Positions 40,501 to 55,500 of a stretch of 64,000 bases of DNA are shown here, in pieces. Position 1 is the first letter of the stretch. The number at the start of each line of letters is the position of its first letter. The notes beneath the pieces were generated by a model that saw nothing but the letters and a program-made list of their open reading frames with translations, was not told where the DNA came from and did not search any database. Source of the stretch: Epiperipatus broadwayi (Eukaryota; Onychophora; Udeonychophora; Euonychophora; Peripatidae); the NCBI GenBank assembly GCA_028023455.1, contig JAQFVV010000287.1, forward strand, positions 558,001 to 622,000, read 5' to 3'. A program made the position numbers and the translations under genes.

Positions 40501-43500
40501 AGCTTTAAATTTTCTTTCTGGTAGTTAGGCTATAATCAATTCAGCTAACTATAGTACTAATTGGATAATGGGTACCTAGTTATTTTTAGTTAGAGAGTAA
40601 AATTCCTGGATCAATTTCAGTTACTCGGATGAATATAGATAAGCTGTCTTATAAATATTGAGGGTGCAATATGTTATGATCTTCAGCACTGGTGATGCCA
40701 TTCTCCTTAAAGTAAAAATCCATTGTCTAATTTTTGGCTATAAATACTCCAGAAAATTTATATATTAATAAAATATTATTTCTTATTAAAAGACACATCT
40801 ATTTTCTAATAATTCTGTAACATTTAAATAAAGTTGTTCTCAAATAAAAAAGATTGAATGGCTTTACGATTTGAAATTCATAAAATGTTTGAACACTGGA
40901 AATGGCAGGGCTGTGCATAGCCTATGAAACTTAAGCACCAGAGTTTACCACTCTATCCGTACATCAAACCATGCAGAGCAAAAAAAATAATCAAATGATT
41001 TATTCTTCAGGAGTTCAGAAGAAGTCAAGCTTTGAAAGTCACAGGTCCGGGCCACCACGGTTCATAAGATTTAGATCTGCCTTTTTAACAATGCCAAACG
41101 ATGCAAACAAATCAATTTCAACAGTACTGAGAAAACACATTCTGGCTACTAAAAAATGTAATCTATCCTATATCTATAAAACAATAAGTCAAACAAAAAT
41201 AGAAACAAATGATGTAGTTTTTTAAAAAATCTTGGATATAATCAGTTAATAAGTGACTAAAATTTCTCTTATTCAGCCATCTTTAAAAAAGAACAAACTG
41301 TTAATAAAAATTTTGCAAGAATAGAGAGTAACTATGCTCTGGCCCTAGCCAATTAAGTACTGTATATATTAAAGAAAAATGTTACATTTTATAAAATATT
41401 TATAGATATAATTAACTTGGGGGGGGGGGGTTTTGATCTCGAATTTCTTCTCATAAACAAACAATACTTTATTATGAACATTTGTGGCAACTCTTTTTCT
41501 ATAAAATTCTTATATATATATGATTTCAGAATTAAGGATGGGTAAAATAAAACTTTTAATCTTGCAGAAACACAACATCTATAGTAAAAAAAAAAAAAAA
41601 CTTATTGATACTTATTTATTTAACAGTAAATTTGCTCTTTACCAATTAAATGTAAACCTATTATTATAAAGCACTGAAAACTTTGAAAATTATTCAATCG
41701 GAAATCAATCTCCGATAATGCACTATTTCTTAAATACTGTATACTGTACAATTCTAAACAGAAGTAAATGGATTTCTTAAATATTATTAAGTTTTTTAAA
41801 TTCTTACTGTGCGGAGATTTATATTTAAGAAATATTCGGAAACTGATTTCCGTTGGAATAATTCTTTCCCAATTACTAAAAAATAAAATGTAGTATGAAT
41901 ATATATTAAATATTAAAAAAACTCTAAAATTGTAGTCAGCATTTTATTTTATGTTTTTGTTTGTTTTTGGACAAAAGAATGATGAAATTTAGTGAGTGCC
42001 AATGGTATAAACTATAAAGGAACAGAATTCCCTTGATAGTTCATATAAGTCACTATTTCTGTATTAAGGGCAATAGAAAAAGACAGCATGTTATGGAACT
42101 TTTTATCAAGAAAAGAAAGAGTACAATTCAACTATCTCTAAGAAAACACCAGATACTAATCAATAAAATGTTATTTATATATATACTAATACACCTCAAT
42201 AAATAAATAAAAATTTTAAAAATACTTTTTGATGTTTTATTTATGATGCTTTACTTATGTACATTTCAACTTTCATACTTGTTTCAGGAACCAATTAAAT
42301 ATAAAAGTCAAGGATCGCCTGTATATAATAATGTTTCCATACACATAGTATTTCTTCCTATTAGAAACGCACTATTCACATTTTAGTTAAATCACAAAAA
42401 TATTTTTAAAAAATTAGAAATTTGTAAAAATTTGAATTCATAATGTTCACAAGCTCAAACATCTGTGTGTCATCTCTATAAATGCCATAGGTGTATGTAC
42501 TTATCAACTATTTCAGTTATCCACAGGAAAATTTGTATCCAAATAACAATGAATACAGAAACGCTGCTGCATATATATCCATTAAAACGAAATAGACTTT
42601 GTTTGGTTTTATTTACTCTCATTTGCATTCACTTTGAGTTATACTTGGATAAAATAATATCAATTGACTTTAATTAAAATATAGTGTAACGATATATAAA
42701 TATGTCGTTACATTTATTTAAAATAAAAACTTAAAAGTTCGCAAATAAAAGTAAAAAACTAAACGCTAAAATTAAAATATTGTTAAACGTATATACATTC
42801 GCACAGAGGCCAAACTTTAAAAATATTTTTTTTTAAAAAAACAAATAAGTATTTGAACGTACTTTTTTTATAAAAAAGTACAAGATTTAAAAATAAAAAC
42901 AGGTATTAATTAATGTAATCTGTAAATGGAAATGATTGTTTGTAAATTGTTTGAAAAGCAAGCTAGCTTCGGGCTCTTGTATAATTAAAATGATCTGATG
43001 AAAGATAGATAAGAAAATAAAAAGAAATTAGCTTGACCAATGGAAGCACCAAGCCTCAGCCCGGACCCGAACGAAAATTTGGATTAGTGACGTCTTTGTT
43101 CATTCAATCTGGAGATTTACTATAAAAAGAGAAATATTGAGTTCCAGACAGTTTTTTCGGACTTGATTTGATGAGAACGGTAGGACGCACTTGCCGTTCT
43201 CTCTCATTTTTTTTTGTTTGTTTTAAAAAAAAAATATAAAATGAAAAGACTGTGATACAAGAATGGAACCAGCTAATGCTACCTCCAGAACATTATCTTC
43301 CAATGGAGACGTCACGGGAATTAAAAACAGGAACCTGGACTCTTCTACTGTAAGCTATATTGACATGAACTCTAAATTTAAAAATAACTAAGAACTTTCG
43401 TTCAAGCTTATGAACTTCTATCTGACTTTTAAGTTTAAAATCAATTAATAATGTTTAATTTTATGTTTTCCGATTGATAAAAATCATTTCCATTTTTTTT

Positions 43501-46500
43501 TTCTCTCTTATTGTATAAATTATTTGTTGTTTAAATTTTAAATGATGAAATTTAGGTTGGGTATAGACGTTGCATAGATTCGTTAGCGGTTGATAATGCT
43601 GTGGTTTTCACATTCGATTAGAATATATGTCAACGATATCACTGCAAGCATCTTACGATGAATGCTAATGGGATTTGTATATTCCCTATGCAAGTGACGT
43701 TTATCGAGGACTTTGTATTTTGATCGGTTGTGTTGAATTTGGAATGTTTTTGACCGTGGAATCTGTGCAGCTGATCTGTACTCAACATTTTAAAACAAAT
43801 TTTATAAAATGCATCTGTGCGAACGTATTTAAATGTTAAATTTAAGTCGGGCGTGAATGGCTATATAGATTTGTAAAGTTATATTAGGGGAGGGTAATCT
43901 TAGGTTATTTGTGTTGTTGTTGAATTGAGTCAATGGATTGGATATATTTGTGTAATTAGTAGATGTAGTATAAGTTTCGCTACGTGCAGAATCGCTGAAT
44001 ACACCGCACCAACCCTTTGCCTATGGATGGGATTGTAAGTCGGCAAAAAGGATCGCGGTCCCTTCCTATGGAGTTTTTATTTTATTGTTCTTCTTGCTAT
44101 ACAGACGTCATATTCCTGTATTGGACAAGAGTCAATGTTTTCTCTAACTATACTGTTCAGATTTCCATTCCTGACAGTATAATATATGTGTGCTGTTGTA
44201 TTTTCATGCTACATTCAATACATAAATGTATCAGATGGATTGATGCCAGTTTGACTGCAAATTTTAGCCTAAGGTTAAATAGGGATAGAATGTTTTATTT
44301 TCAAATGCAAATCTATGTAGTCTATTCATACTTGACCATCTAAATAAAATATTAAACGCATTGAAATTTATGTAAATATAAAATTAAAAGATTAATAGAA
44401 AAATCTAAAATGTTGAATTTATTCCTCAAAATTTAAATGTTATTTTATATGTGCGTAAATAAATATTTTTATATGTGTTAATTTCTGGCAGTGGCTTTTA
44501 TTCTTTTATATTTAAGATATAAAATTTATAGATTTTTATCTCTGCGTCTCCGCTGAGCTAGTGACTTGGGCTAACGATCGGAATATTTAAATAAAGTGGA
44601 ATTTTAACAGCACGTATCTGCCTACTTTATAAATTTTTCTAGGCTCAAATGCCTAGATGGCGCCCTGGTAGTTGCAGATATTGTTTTTGCGGTTAGATTC
44701 AATCTTCACTTTCATTTCGATCGTTATAATAGCAAATGGTGAATACTTTTAGCCCTTTGTAGCAAGCAATAGAAGAATTATCATTGCTCTCAGCTTGATC
44801 CTTCATCAGGATGAGTTTAAAATGACTAAATGCATTTTTAAATCTACACATTTCTCTCACATAAAGAAATAAATTAGCAATAGCAAACACTTCAGGCAGT
44901 AATGCCACCCAGTGCAGTCTTAGTAATCTATGAATGCAGGAAGGTAAGCATAAGAAATGATGATCATGTGATAAAAAAATAAAATTAGTATGTTGAAATA
45001 AATAAAATTTATCTGATTTTATTTTTATTTTTTTTTGAAATGCTTTTAATGTTTACAAATGAGAAAGTATTTACCACAGATATTTGTTTCTTCTTTAATT
45101 TACATAAAAAAAAAAAAGAAGAAATATCTTTAAACACACCTCAACATAATTTATTTTACACCACCATAAACATGAAAACTGCATGAAAAATAATTGAAAA
45201 ATGCAAAATCCAGTAATCTATTATGTTTGAACTTCATCTGAAAAGGAATTGGGATTCTTAATCAGCAAGCTAGCATGTAAGCATTTGCACCTGGGTTATA
45301 TAAATATTTAATCTGTTGCTTTAACAAAAAAAATTTCTGAGATTTAATGTAAATTAAATGGAAGATTTTAATATTATATATTAAATGTGAGAAATATAAC
45401 CAGTCAGAAGGCAGACGTTTCGACTTCAATTATATGCTAACAAAAATTAAATGTAAATATAGTCCTAAAACCACTTTTTCTCCTTACTATATATATATTT
45501 CAAACATGAATTATGTACTGTAATCACATTTTCTTTGTGATTTAATTACTATACCTCTGTAGTTCTAAGCCCTTGTATCGACTTTTTTTTGAGCATTTTT
45601 TATTAATTCTTCACATAAATAATACGCTAACCAAAATTAAATGTAAATACATTACTATAAATAGTCAATTAAAAAAAATAATAATAAGAGTCATAAATCA
45701 CATGACTACTTCTTTTTTAAACTTGGAGAAAGTAAACAAAGAGCTTTGCTAATTGCTCAACAAGCTTTGAGATAAATGCTTAGCAAAAGAGAGCATTTAA
45801 AAGATCTCTACTGAAAACCACCACCACCATCCCCTGACCAATGGTTTCATGCTTTTGGCACTCCTCAGAGAGATGCTAGGATAGCTTCAGACCCTAGATC
45901 TAAAAACACCAACCCAAAGCCAGCATTTGTCTAAGAGTTGACTATTGAGTAGAAAATCTGAAGTTTTCAGACAACTAAATGTCTTCAAACCCATCTATCT
46001 AACTCAAATAGCTATATGGGGCTGAGAGATCTTCAGCCAAACCATATATTAGAAGTCTTAGCAATATAACATTGCTTAAGACTAAAAGCAAATGTACTGT
46101 AATCACATTTTCTTTGTGATTTAAATAATATACCATTGTAGTTTTAAGTCCTTGTACAGACTTTTTTCCGAGCACTTTTTATTAATTCTTTGCAGAAATA
46201 ATACATCAAACAAAATTAAACGTAAATACATTACTATATCATCTATTTTTCCTCTCACTAAATATCACTCTTCAACCACAAATTTATTTACTGTAATCAC
46301 ATTTTTTTCATGATTTAAATACTATACTTCTGTAATTAAAAGCACATTTTTTTCCGAACATTTTTTTAATGGCAAAAACTGTCATCACTGCAAAATTCGT
46401 TGCTTTATTACATTTTTAAAAGGATTTAATGTAAATTAAACAAAATATTTTAATATTATATAAGTAAATTTCCAAATTTTAATAAAACTAAATTAAAATT

Positions 46501-49500
46501 TACATTTTTAAATATTGGCTAGCTTTATGGCTTGAAATATATGTTTACTGGCGTGCTCTCTGAATAAAAAAAAATTTTTTTTTTTCAATAGTTGGTCAAT
46601 CGTACATTTTTTTTTTGTTTTATTAATAGCTATACCATTTATTAATGTTGGAACCTGGCCTTGTAAAGACCCATGATTTTTTTAATTGATTATGCTAACA
46701 AATTTTTTTTAAGATTTAATTTAAATTGAACAAAACATTTTAATATTATATAAATAAATTTCTGAATTTTAATAAAGCTAAATTAAAATTTACATTTCCA
46801 GATATATCTATATTTAATAGCTTTACAGCTTGGAATATATATTTACTGGAGTACCCTCTAAACTAATGGTTAACATTTATTAACAAACCATGAAAGCATA
46901 GTGACTTAATGATGACTTATGTATTGGCATCTGTAGCTGTTTCTACAACTGACTGGGATGGAATACAAAAACACCGGTTATTTTTGTAATTTTTTTTTTA
47001 TTAAATATAATGTTTGTAATTTTTTTTTTCATTGGTTGCTTTAATATATTTTTTTTTAAGATTTAATATATATATTTTTATTAAATATTGCTAATTTTTA
47101 AAATTTTGTTGACATTGCTAACTATGTTGTTCATCTGCACTATATTGGGGGATTGACAGATCTTGAAAGTATGTAGCACCTTAATGTCGAATTACAAGTC
47201 AGCAGTTACCATTTGATTCTGCAGCTGGATGTGAACCTTTACCATGAAATATATACTACATCCTTGCAGTTAAAAATACTCGTACTGATTTTTTTCCTAG
47301 CATTTTTTTTATTTAATGGAGGAATTACTTCCTTCACATAAACATAATGATTGTGACATCATTGGACAAACATTCATTCACCAATCAGATCATCAGAGAA
47401 ATTATGGATTTTATGTATAACATAACATGATATCATTAAATCTTCCTGCAACACTTGTGTTTCAAAATTTCTGAATTAAGAAGATAAATTAAAGATCAAA
47501 CTCTTTCTCAATCATAGCTAAGATTTTTACATAGATAAAATTTCAGAACATAAACAATAAAAATGAATCTAAATGATCAGAGACACAAGTAGCACTGCTA
47601 GATAATTTGTTGATAGGTTTTATAATTATTTCCAGTATAGCTTTATGTATCAGTTTAATATATATATATATATATTTTGCTTTTTTTATAAGCATAACTT
47701 TCATTTCATCTCTGCTACATCACAACTATCCATCTGCACATAAACTCAAATGATTCTCTCTCATTAAGCATGCATTTCAAAAACAATCTTTTCTCATTAG
47801 GTGAGATAGAATTTCAATTATCTATATCTCTGAATAATATTTCTGTAGTGTAATTTTTATTACACCACTCTTATGCAAGGTAGGGACTGGATTCTATCTG
47901 CTTTTAACATCTTATGGAATGGTGTAATTATAAACATATGACCCAAGACATGTAAAAAAATGATATTCAAAATGCGCATTTCAAGCTGATCCAGCACTCA
48001 TCAGTTGGCCCAGATCGCAATGTCTTACACATGCCTTTGTCATTGTTCAGTATATCCAGATAGTCAATTACTACAAGTTAATTGTCAAACTTACTGCCCT
48101 CACAACTTTGTCACATACCACTTGATTGAAGTGTATTAATAATTTTTATTAGTCATTCATTAGACTAGAGATCATCCAATTACCGAATATTTCTGTAGTA
48201 TAATTTCCACTACACCACTCACACTTATCAATAAACTGTAATAAGTGGTTATCCATATTACTGAACAATGATAAAGATATGTGTAACAGACTGTAATCAG
48301 AGTCAACGATGAGTGCTGGTTCAGTATTCCAAATTCATTAAATATATATATATATATTGTAATACATATAGAAGAAAGATTAAAAATTTTTAAAATATTA
48401 AAATAAAAATTATATTTTGTAAGAGCACTAGTGAGACTTCAGACCACTTAATAGTATGGAGAGATGTATGTTAGGAGTAACAAGAAAAGATTGAAATGAT
48501 TATACATGGACAAGAAAACAAATAGACAATAGTGACATCATTGAAAGAATTAAAAAACTGAAGTGGAGTTGGGCTGGACATATTTCAGAGATGATAATAG
48601 ATTGACAGTTGAAATCTTAAAATGGATTCCAGGAGATTGTAAAAGACCTAGAAAGATACCACATATGAGATGGATGGAAAAAATAAGGAGCGTATGCTGA
48701 AATGATGTGAAGAAGACAGACTAGAGATTGGAGAAGCTGAATTGAACATGGAGAGACCTTCATCCTGCAGTGGATCGATAATAGTTGAAAATGATTTTGT
48801 AATACATATAGAAAGACTTAAAATTTTTAGAATATTAAAATAAAAGTTAGTTGAGTTTTTTTTAACTTTTTTATTTTAAAATACTATATGTAGAAAATGT
48901 TGCAAACATTTTTTTCATTACAACTTCTTTGAATTCACACTACATAAATATCTAAAAATTGAGAGGATAAAACAAACGAATTTTAAAAAGATATAATGAA
49001 AGGATTACTTGTAATAATATTTTAATCTATTTTTTTTTAACTCCAAGAGGGAAAGGTTTAAAAGTTGATGTTGATTACATTGGTTGTTAGTCTCTGTGTG
49101 AGAGTATTTCATCCAGGTAACAAAAAAACTTCAAAAAATTAAAAGATAAACCACCGGCTTAGCATCTTGGGTCAAAGTTATACTATTATTTACATATGTT
49201 TTTCTTTATGGTCTGTGTATCAACATCCATCCTACCAAATTTAGATTATCTGGAACTTATTTTACCTTTTAATTAGAAATAATTTGATATCCATTTATGG
49301 GTGGATGGCTACTAAATTAGCTTGTGGGATATCTACTTGCCAAAAATCTTAACTTACCTGAGAGATTCTTATTTAAAAATACCCTTTTTTTCTTAACTTT
49401 ATCCAAGCTACAAAGGTTAATTTAATAAGCATTACATCAAAAGGTCTAATTTTATAGCTCAGTAATAGCATACCTGCCTGCCATATATATAATCTGGGAT

Positions 49501-52500
49501 TCAAATTTTTTTTCCATGTGGGGGGCATACCTGCCTGCCATATATATAATCTGGGATTCAAATCTAAAACAAATAAAAAATATTTTTGAGAGATTTAAAC
49601 ATTTTTCTCAGGTGGCTGGTCCATAGCTAATTCAGATGAACATCCAATATTAATCAGTAAATGAGTATCCAGCTATTCTTGCTTTTATCCGTTAGCTAAA
49701 CCTACCTAGACATCCATTTGCACACTAATAATGGGTGTTCATGTTGAAAGACTGCTTAAACCCTCACCCCTTGGCAAGTCTAGTGAGAATTACAATTTCC
49801 TTCACTATTCTTCTATGGAGAGGGAGGTTTTCTGGAAAAGTCTTTGCCCTGCAGTGAACTATTTATTTAAAAAGACTGTCTTACTTTTTACATCACAAAT
49901 TTTTTTTAAAAAATACACACAAAAATGAAAATTCATAATTCAACTTCTAACTGGGAATTTGAAAATAAGTTTTTCTACTCATAAAGTCTTATAAATTGTT
50001 AGATCTTAAGACCACCAACCAGCTAAGAAAGAAGTTGTCTTAAACCGCTGTGGTGGAAGTAACACTAACATTAATGTTTAACTTATATATGTGTATGTAT
50101 ATACATATCATTAAAAACCAATTAACAGTAAGTCAATCCCAATATCAATAACAATCCACAATCTCAAACTGTTGTCAAAGCAACCTTCTTGCATATATAT
50201 ATATAGAGAGAGAGAGAGAAAGTGAGAGGAGGGAAGGGAGAGGAAGAGAGAGATGGAGGGAGGGAGAAGGAGAGGAGGGAGAGAGGACATGACTTTTTTT
50301 ATTTGTCGAAAACTGACTAAGCATGTACTATTTTAAAAACGTATTTTTATGAAAGTTTATCTCTATATGTTCTTCGTAAATCTGTTATTACATTTTAATC
50401 TAACTTAAAGCTTATAATTGTATAGTTATCACTAGTTACTTAGCATAGGGTTAAGTTTATCAAGAGATTATAATGCCATCAGCGATCCTTTAATTGCATG
50501 CTGAGAAATTATGATTCCAATCTTCTTCTTTTTTTTTTTATGTAAATGCAAGAATAGACGCAGATGTAACTATAATTGGTTATTTTTCTTTCTGTCATCT
50601 TATTTTTTTTGTGAGGTTGAAATGGCTAAATGAGTACCTGTTAATAATGATGAAGATTTATATACTTTTAATTTCTGTTAAAACAAATATATTTAGTTTT
50701 TATACATTGAAATGCATATTTAAAAAATCACACAATAACAATTAAAATAGTAATTTTTTAAACTTTTAGTAGAAGAAAGAAAAAATACATCCTTAAAAAA
50801 TTTATTTACACTGGTTTTTTTAATTTATTGAATCAAAGACTTATCAATTTTCTTTTATGTTTGCAATAATTTATTTAAGATTAAATCAAAATTATAATCT
50901 TTAACTAAAAAGAATATTGAAACTTTATTTGTGAAATGTTTTGAACATGACTACATTGATATAATTTTTTTTTAAAAAAAAATACATTATATGATCAAAA
51001 CTTACATAATGCTTTACAGGAGCAAACTCTATTTATTCTAAAGCTGCCATCTAGTGTATGTCAAATTAATCAATAGATGACAAATGATATTACTTATTTA
51101 ATCCATATTGAGTGCTCACCTATCCACATTCCCTAACTAGTTTCTGAATCCTAGACTCTGACAATGAGGTGTTTGAACCTGGATCTAATGCAACTAGATC
51201 TAATGCACCATTCATCCAGCAGCCTTTACTTATTTTTTGATTTTACTTTTAAAGTATCAGTCTGAAATTCAAAACCATCTTAATATTTTTAAATTCAAAT
51301 CATCTTGCTTGCATAGTTGTGCAGTTTTGACTGCATTTAAGCAATCACAGTTTGATAAATGATTTTGAATTCCAACTTAATAACTTGATAGTAAAAAAGA
51401 GTAAAAGATAAACTAAGTGTATTAGAATCAGATCCTAGCTCACCATAGCTGATATCAGGAAGCCAAAAATTAATCTAAGGACATGGATAGTGACATACTC
51501 GATATGAATTTAATAAGAATTATTAATATCTATTAAATACACAGGCTTTCAATAGATGGCAGAAGTGAAGACCAATAATAATAAAATTATTTTTATTAAA
51601 TAAATAAATTTTATAATCAGTTGCTTAAGAGGTCATATAATGCTCAAGCACCACTTTCCTCAACATTTAGTTTTTTAATCGGCATAATCAAACATTGTGC
51701 TAAACACTACAGGACAAAATATTTAAATATATAAATAACAAAAAAAACCTTTTTGTTATTGATAGAAAAATATTTTGGCAGCTTTTAACATCATCTTCAG
51801 TAAACACATATTCACAGAAAGTATATTGTTTTCCACATTCTTTATATTCTAAACATGGTTTTTAGATGAATAATCACTTTTCAAAAACAATCAAAATATT
51901 TTAAAAGCAATAATAAACTATAAAGTTAATAATTTTCTCTCTTAATTAACAAATTAATAATCAACATGGTTATTTGCTTCATGTGCTGTTTGGGCACCAA
52001 AGTGACAGGCTAGACAAACATATATTCAATTGACCAAACCTGAGATTATTTTGCATTCCTTACTTAGTAATTGAATTTTAAAAAGCCTTAGTTCATGTGT
52101 CTGCAATTCTTCCCATTGCACTAAACCATACAAAGCTTTGCTGATTATGTTTCTAAACAAATATTGAAAAATATAGACTTTTATAAAATACTTAAGATTT
52201 TACTTCATTAACGCTTAAATAAATTAATATATATATGTACTCTGCACACAGGTAATGAAGCTATTAATAAATTGTCAAATTTTTTTACTGCCAAGCGCTT
52301 TCGGAACAGTCTACAGTCCCATATTCATGGCGAGTTATTCTGTTAATAACTATAAAACTATGCAAATTTTATGCAAATTTATATGCAGATGTTACATGGA
52401 CCATTTACAAGATAGGGAATAGCAGGCCTCTCTTCTGTTGATTGCCGATGGGTCAGCCGCAATGAAGTAAGCTTCCCTAACTTTACGTTTGGTGTCGTTT

Positions 52501-55500
52501 GTTTCAGAGCAAACGACACTGGCTGTGGTAGGTAGAAAAGCATGTCCAGAGTTTCTCTCGTGTTCAACAAAAAATCGAATTACCTTCATACTTTGTTTTG
52601 GTTTTATAAAGGAAACTGGACTTACAATTTAAAATGAACTTAAACTTGTAAATCAAACTATTTTAAAAGATTACGAGTCAATCAATGCCTATATAAAAAA
52701 TTCTTAAAGCCTGTATGATAAAAAATTTAATATAAAAAAAAAATGTTATTATTTACTTATGAAAATGAGATTAAAATATTTCAATTAAATCATATATTTA
52801 TTAACCTATGGATAATTTAATGCTTCTTGTTCTTTATAAAAATATTTTTTGCTTTATTTTACATTTAAAACATGTTCTTTTCTTTTACATAAAACATAAC
52901 ATGGCATTATCCTGTATGATTTAGTGCTTTGGTCGAGCGTCAAACTCTGGAATGTGAAATCTTAGGTTCGAATTCAGTGCTGGTACTTCCGGTACTGAAC
53001 TTCTTATGAACCCTGATCAATAAAACCATTAAAATTCTTTTTCTTCTTTCTAATATGACATTTACACTGTTTAAAAATCTTCAGAAGTTTTTCCATTGAA
53101 TGTTTTAGTAAATACTATATTAACATTAACTTTATTTAATAAGAAATGCTTGAAAAGGGCAAAAATATTTCATGTGTAAATATTCCCTCACTATGTTCAA
53201 CAATCATCATTCATTGCGAAGTATCTTTCTAAATTTAATCCTGATTTTCTAATCCTTAGTTTCTCTTCTCATCATCCCAATAAAACTTTCTTATCCCATC
53301 CACCCATCTCGCACATGATCTTCTTTGGAATTTTTTACAATCTATTGAGATCCAGTTTAAGATTTCAACTATCTACCATATTCATTTATTCAGTCCAGCT
53401 CAATTCTAGATTCTCAATATTTTCCTAAAATAACAATGATAACTGTTTCTTCTCTCATTCAAGTATTTTGCTTTTGATTTCTCATTATACTCACTATATA
53501 TTTCCATATATGGTCTCTATATTATTCTTAATCTCTGTATTGTTTTTCCATTACATATGGATGTAAAACTTATTCAGATCTCAGAACCATAAAACTGATC
53601 AGATTGGTTAAATGGTAGCAAATAATGTGAATCTGCCACAGAAGATGAGCAAATCTATATGTTCTCCTGCATACTTATCTTTTTTTAAGGTAATAATTAA
53701 TATGCATAATAAATTAAGCCAAATTTATATGTTTTTATATGTGCTGAATTAAAATAAAATGTATACAAAATCAAATATTAGTAACATTTAGATTAGAATT
53801 CACTAAATTAAGGCACAAAACTTAAGCCTATCTATGTTAAATCAATTATTTATTTTTAAATCTCATTAAAGTATTTTTAAGAAATATATTTGCAGTTAAT
53901 AAAATATAAATAATAAAAATATTGCTTCTTTAATTAATAATTATGGTATAAAACATTCAAAATTAACATAATCTTATATGTTGAAAGATAAATAAAAATC
54001 TTCAATAATAATAAGTTATTTATTCTTTTACAGCATTTAAATTTTCATATATATCATTGCCAAATGCAATCATAAGATCGCATTAAAATGCTAGAATATG
54101 ATTAATTATATGAACTAATCGCTAATGATCTCACTTGAGATTAATTTTTTTTAAAAATGATAAAAACTAAAAACGAAGCAGAAATGTTAATTAAAAATCT
54201 GCTCATTTTCTATTAAAATGTTCAGATTATTTGATTTATCTGCTAATCTTGTTTTTAGTTTTAGCATTAAACAAAAGGTGATCAAATAAGCAGAAATCTT
54301 GATATATAGCTTCTTTTTTTTTTAAAGAAAAAAGGTTAATGTAATATCTTTTCAATGGGGAGGAAGGGGCTTTATGAAGAAAATACTTCTAAAGAAGGCT
54401 GCATTTATTCCGTCTAGAATTTTTTATTCCATGTAGTGTAAGCTTTAGTAACCAATGGATACCAGATGACAGTTTTTAATCTATTCATTACTAAAGCTTA
54501 CCAGTAGATGGCATAGAGGTAGTGAAAAAAAAGTATGCTGATGCAATAGCAATATGTAAACTGAAGTCATGTGACAGTCCTGCAATATTTCATTAGTTTA
54601 TTCTAGAAGACTTTATAAGTTCAAACAGCTATCCATATTACGTTTCTTTTTTCAAGTAGAATAACTTATTTAAACGTAATTTATTTAAATATATATAAAG
54701 AAAAAAATGTAAATGACTTCCAAAATGCATTTCAGCCTGAGCTATGTCTCATCAGTTGGCACAAATTATCATGCACTTCCCTATATCCTTTGTTTTTTCT
54801 ATTTATTTAATAATAGATTATTACAATTACAATTTATTAGTATGATTTCATACATAATTACTGTCTTTCACTATTAATCACTAATAATTATTTTTGAAAT
54901 TAGTATATTTTTTGCATCCAGATATACATAATTTAATGGTACATAAAAGACTAAATATCATTTGTTAATAATTAATAATGCTTAACTATTTCTTCATCTA
55001 CATTTTATCTTCTTCTTTTGCATATGCACAAGTTTTTATATATTTCTTCAAATAACACAGGCAACATTCATATACTTTCTGATATGTACAATCACTTGAA
55101 ACAATGGTGAGACATAGTTCATGTCAAAGGGTCTTTTACATCCCTCCTTTACCTAAAACTGAACATTGTAAAAAATAATTTTAATTTATGTTGCATTATT
55201 TGAGGAAATATGTAAAAAATGAGGCATGAGTAAAAATTTAAAAGAAAATTGACATTAATTAAAAAATGGATCTAAGATAATAAATATCAACAGATATATT
55301 TAATCTTTAATATAACATTATAATATTTATCTAGGATAAAGAAATATAACAATTTCTATCTCTAAAAATGAATATTAATGTAGTAAAATTATTTAAAAGC
55401 CACTATTATCTACAAATGCATGCTAATAAAGTGACATGTAAATTGAATCAATATAAGTATGCAAATTAATGGTTAACATTTAAATAACTTTAGAATTTTG

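Noticed and set aside
43990-44034. Possible second exon of the plus-strand gene (AG acceptor, donor ATT|GTAAGT)
   Set aside because: Joined in phase 0 to the 43349 donor it meets a stop at its third codon (AAT CGC TGA). It would only work with another first exon, so it is not annotated.
44017-44343. 108-codon plus-strand ORF
   Set aside because: No domain, it crosses a likely donor site and ends in AT-rich intron sequence. Judged chance.
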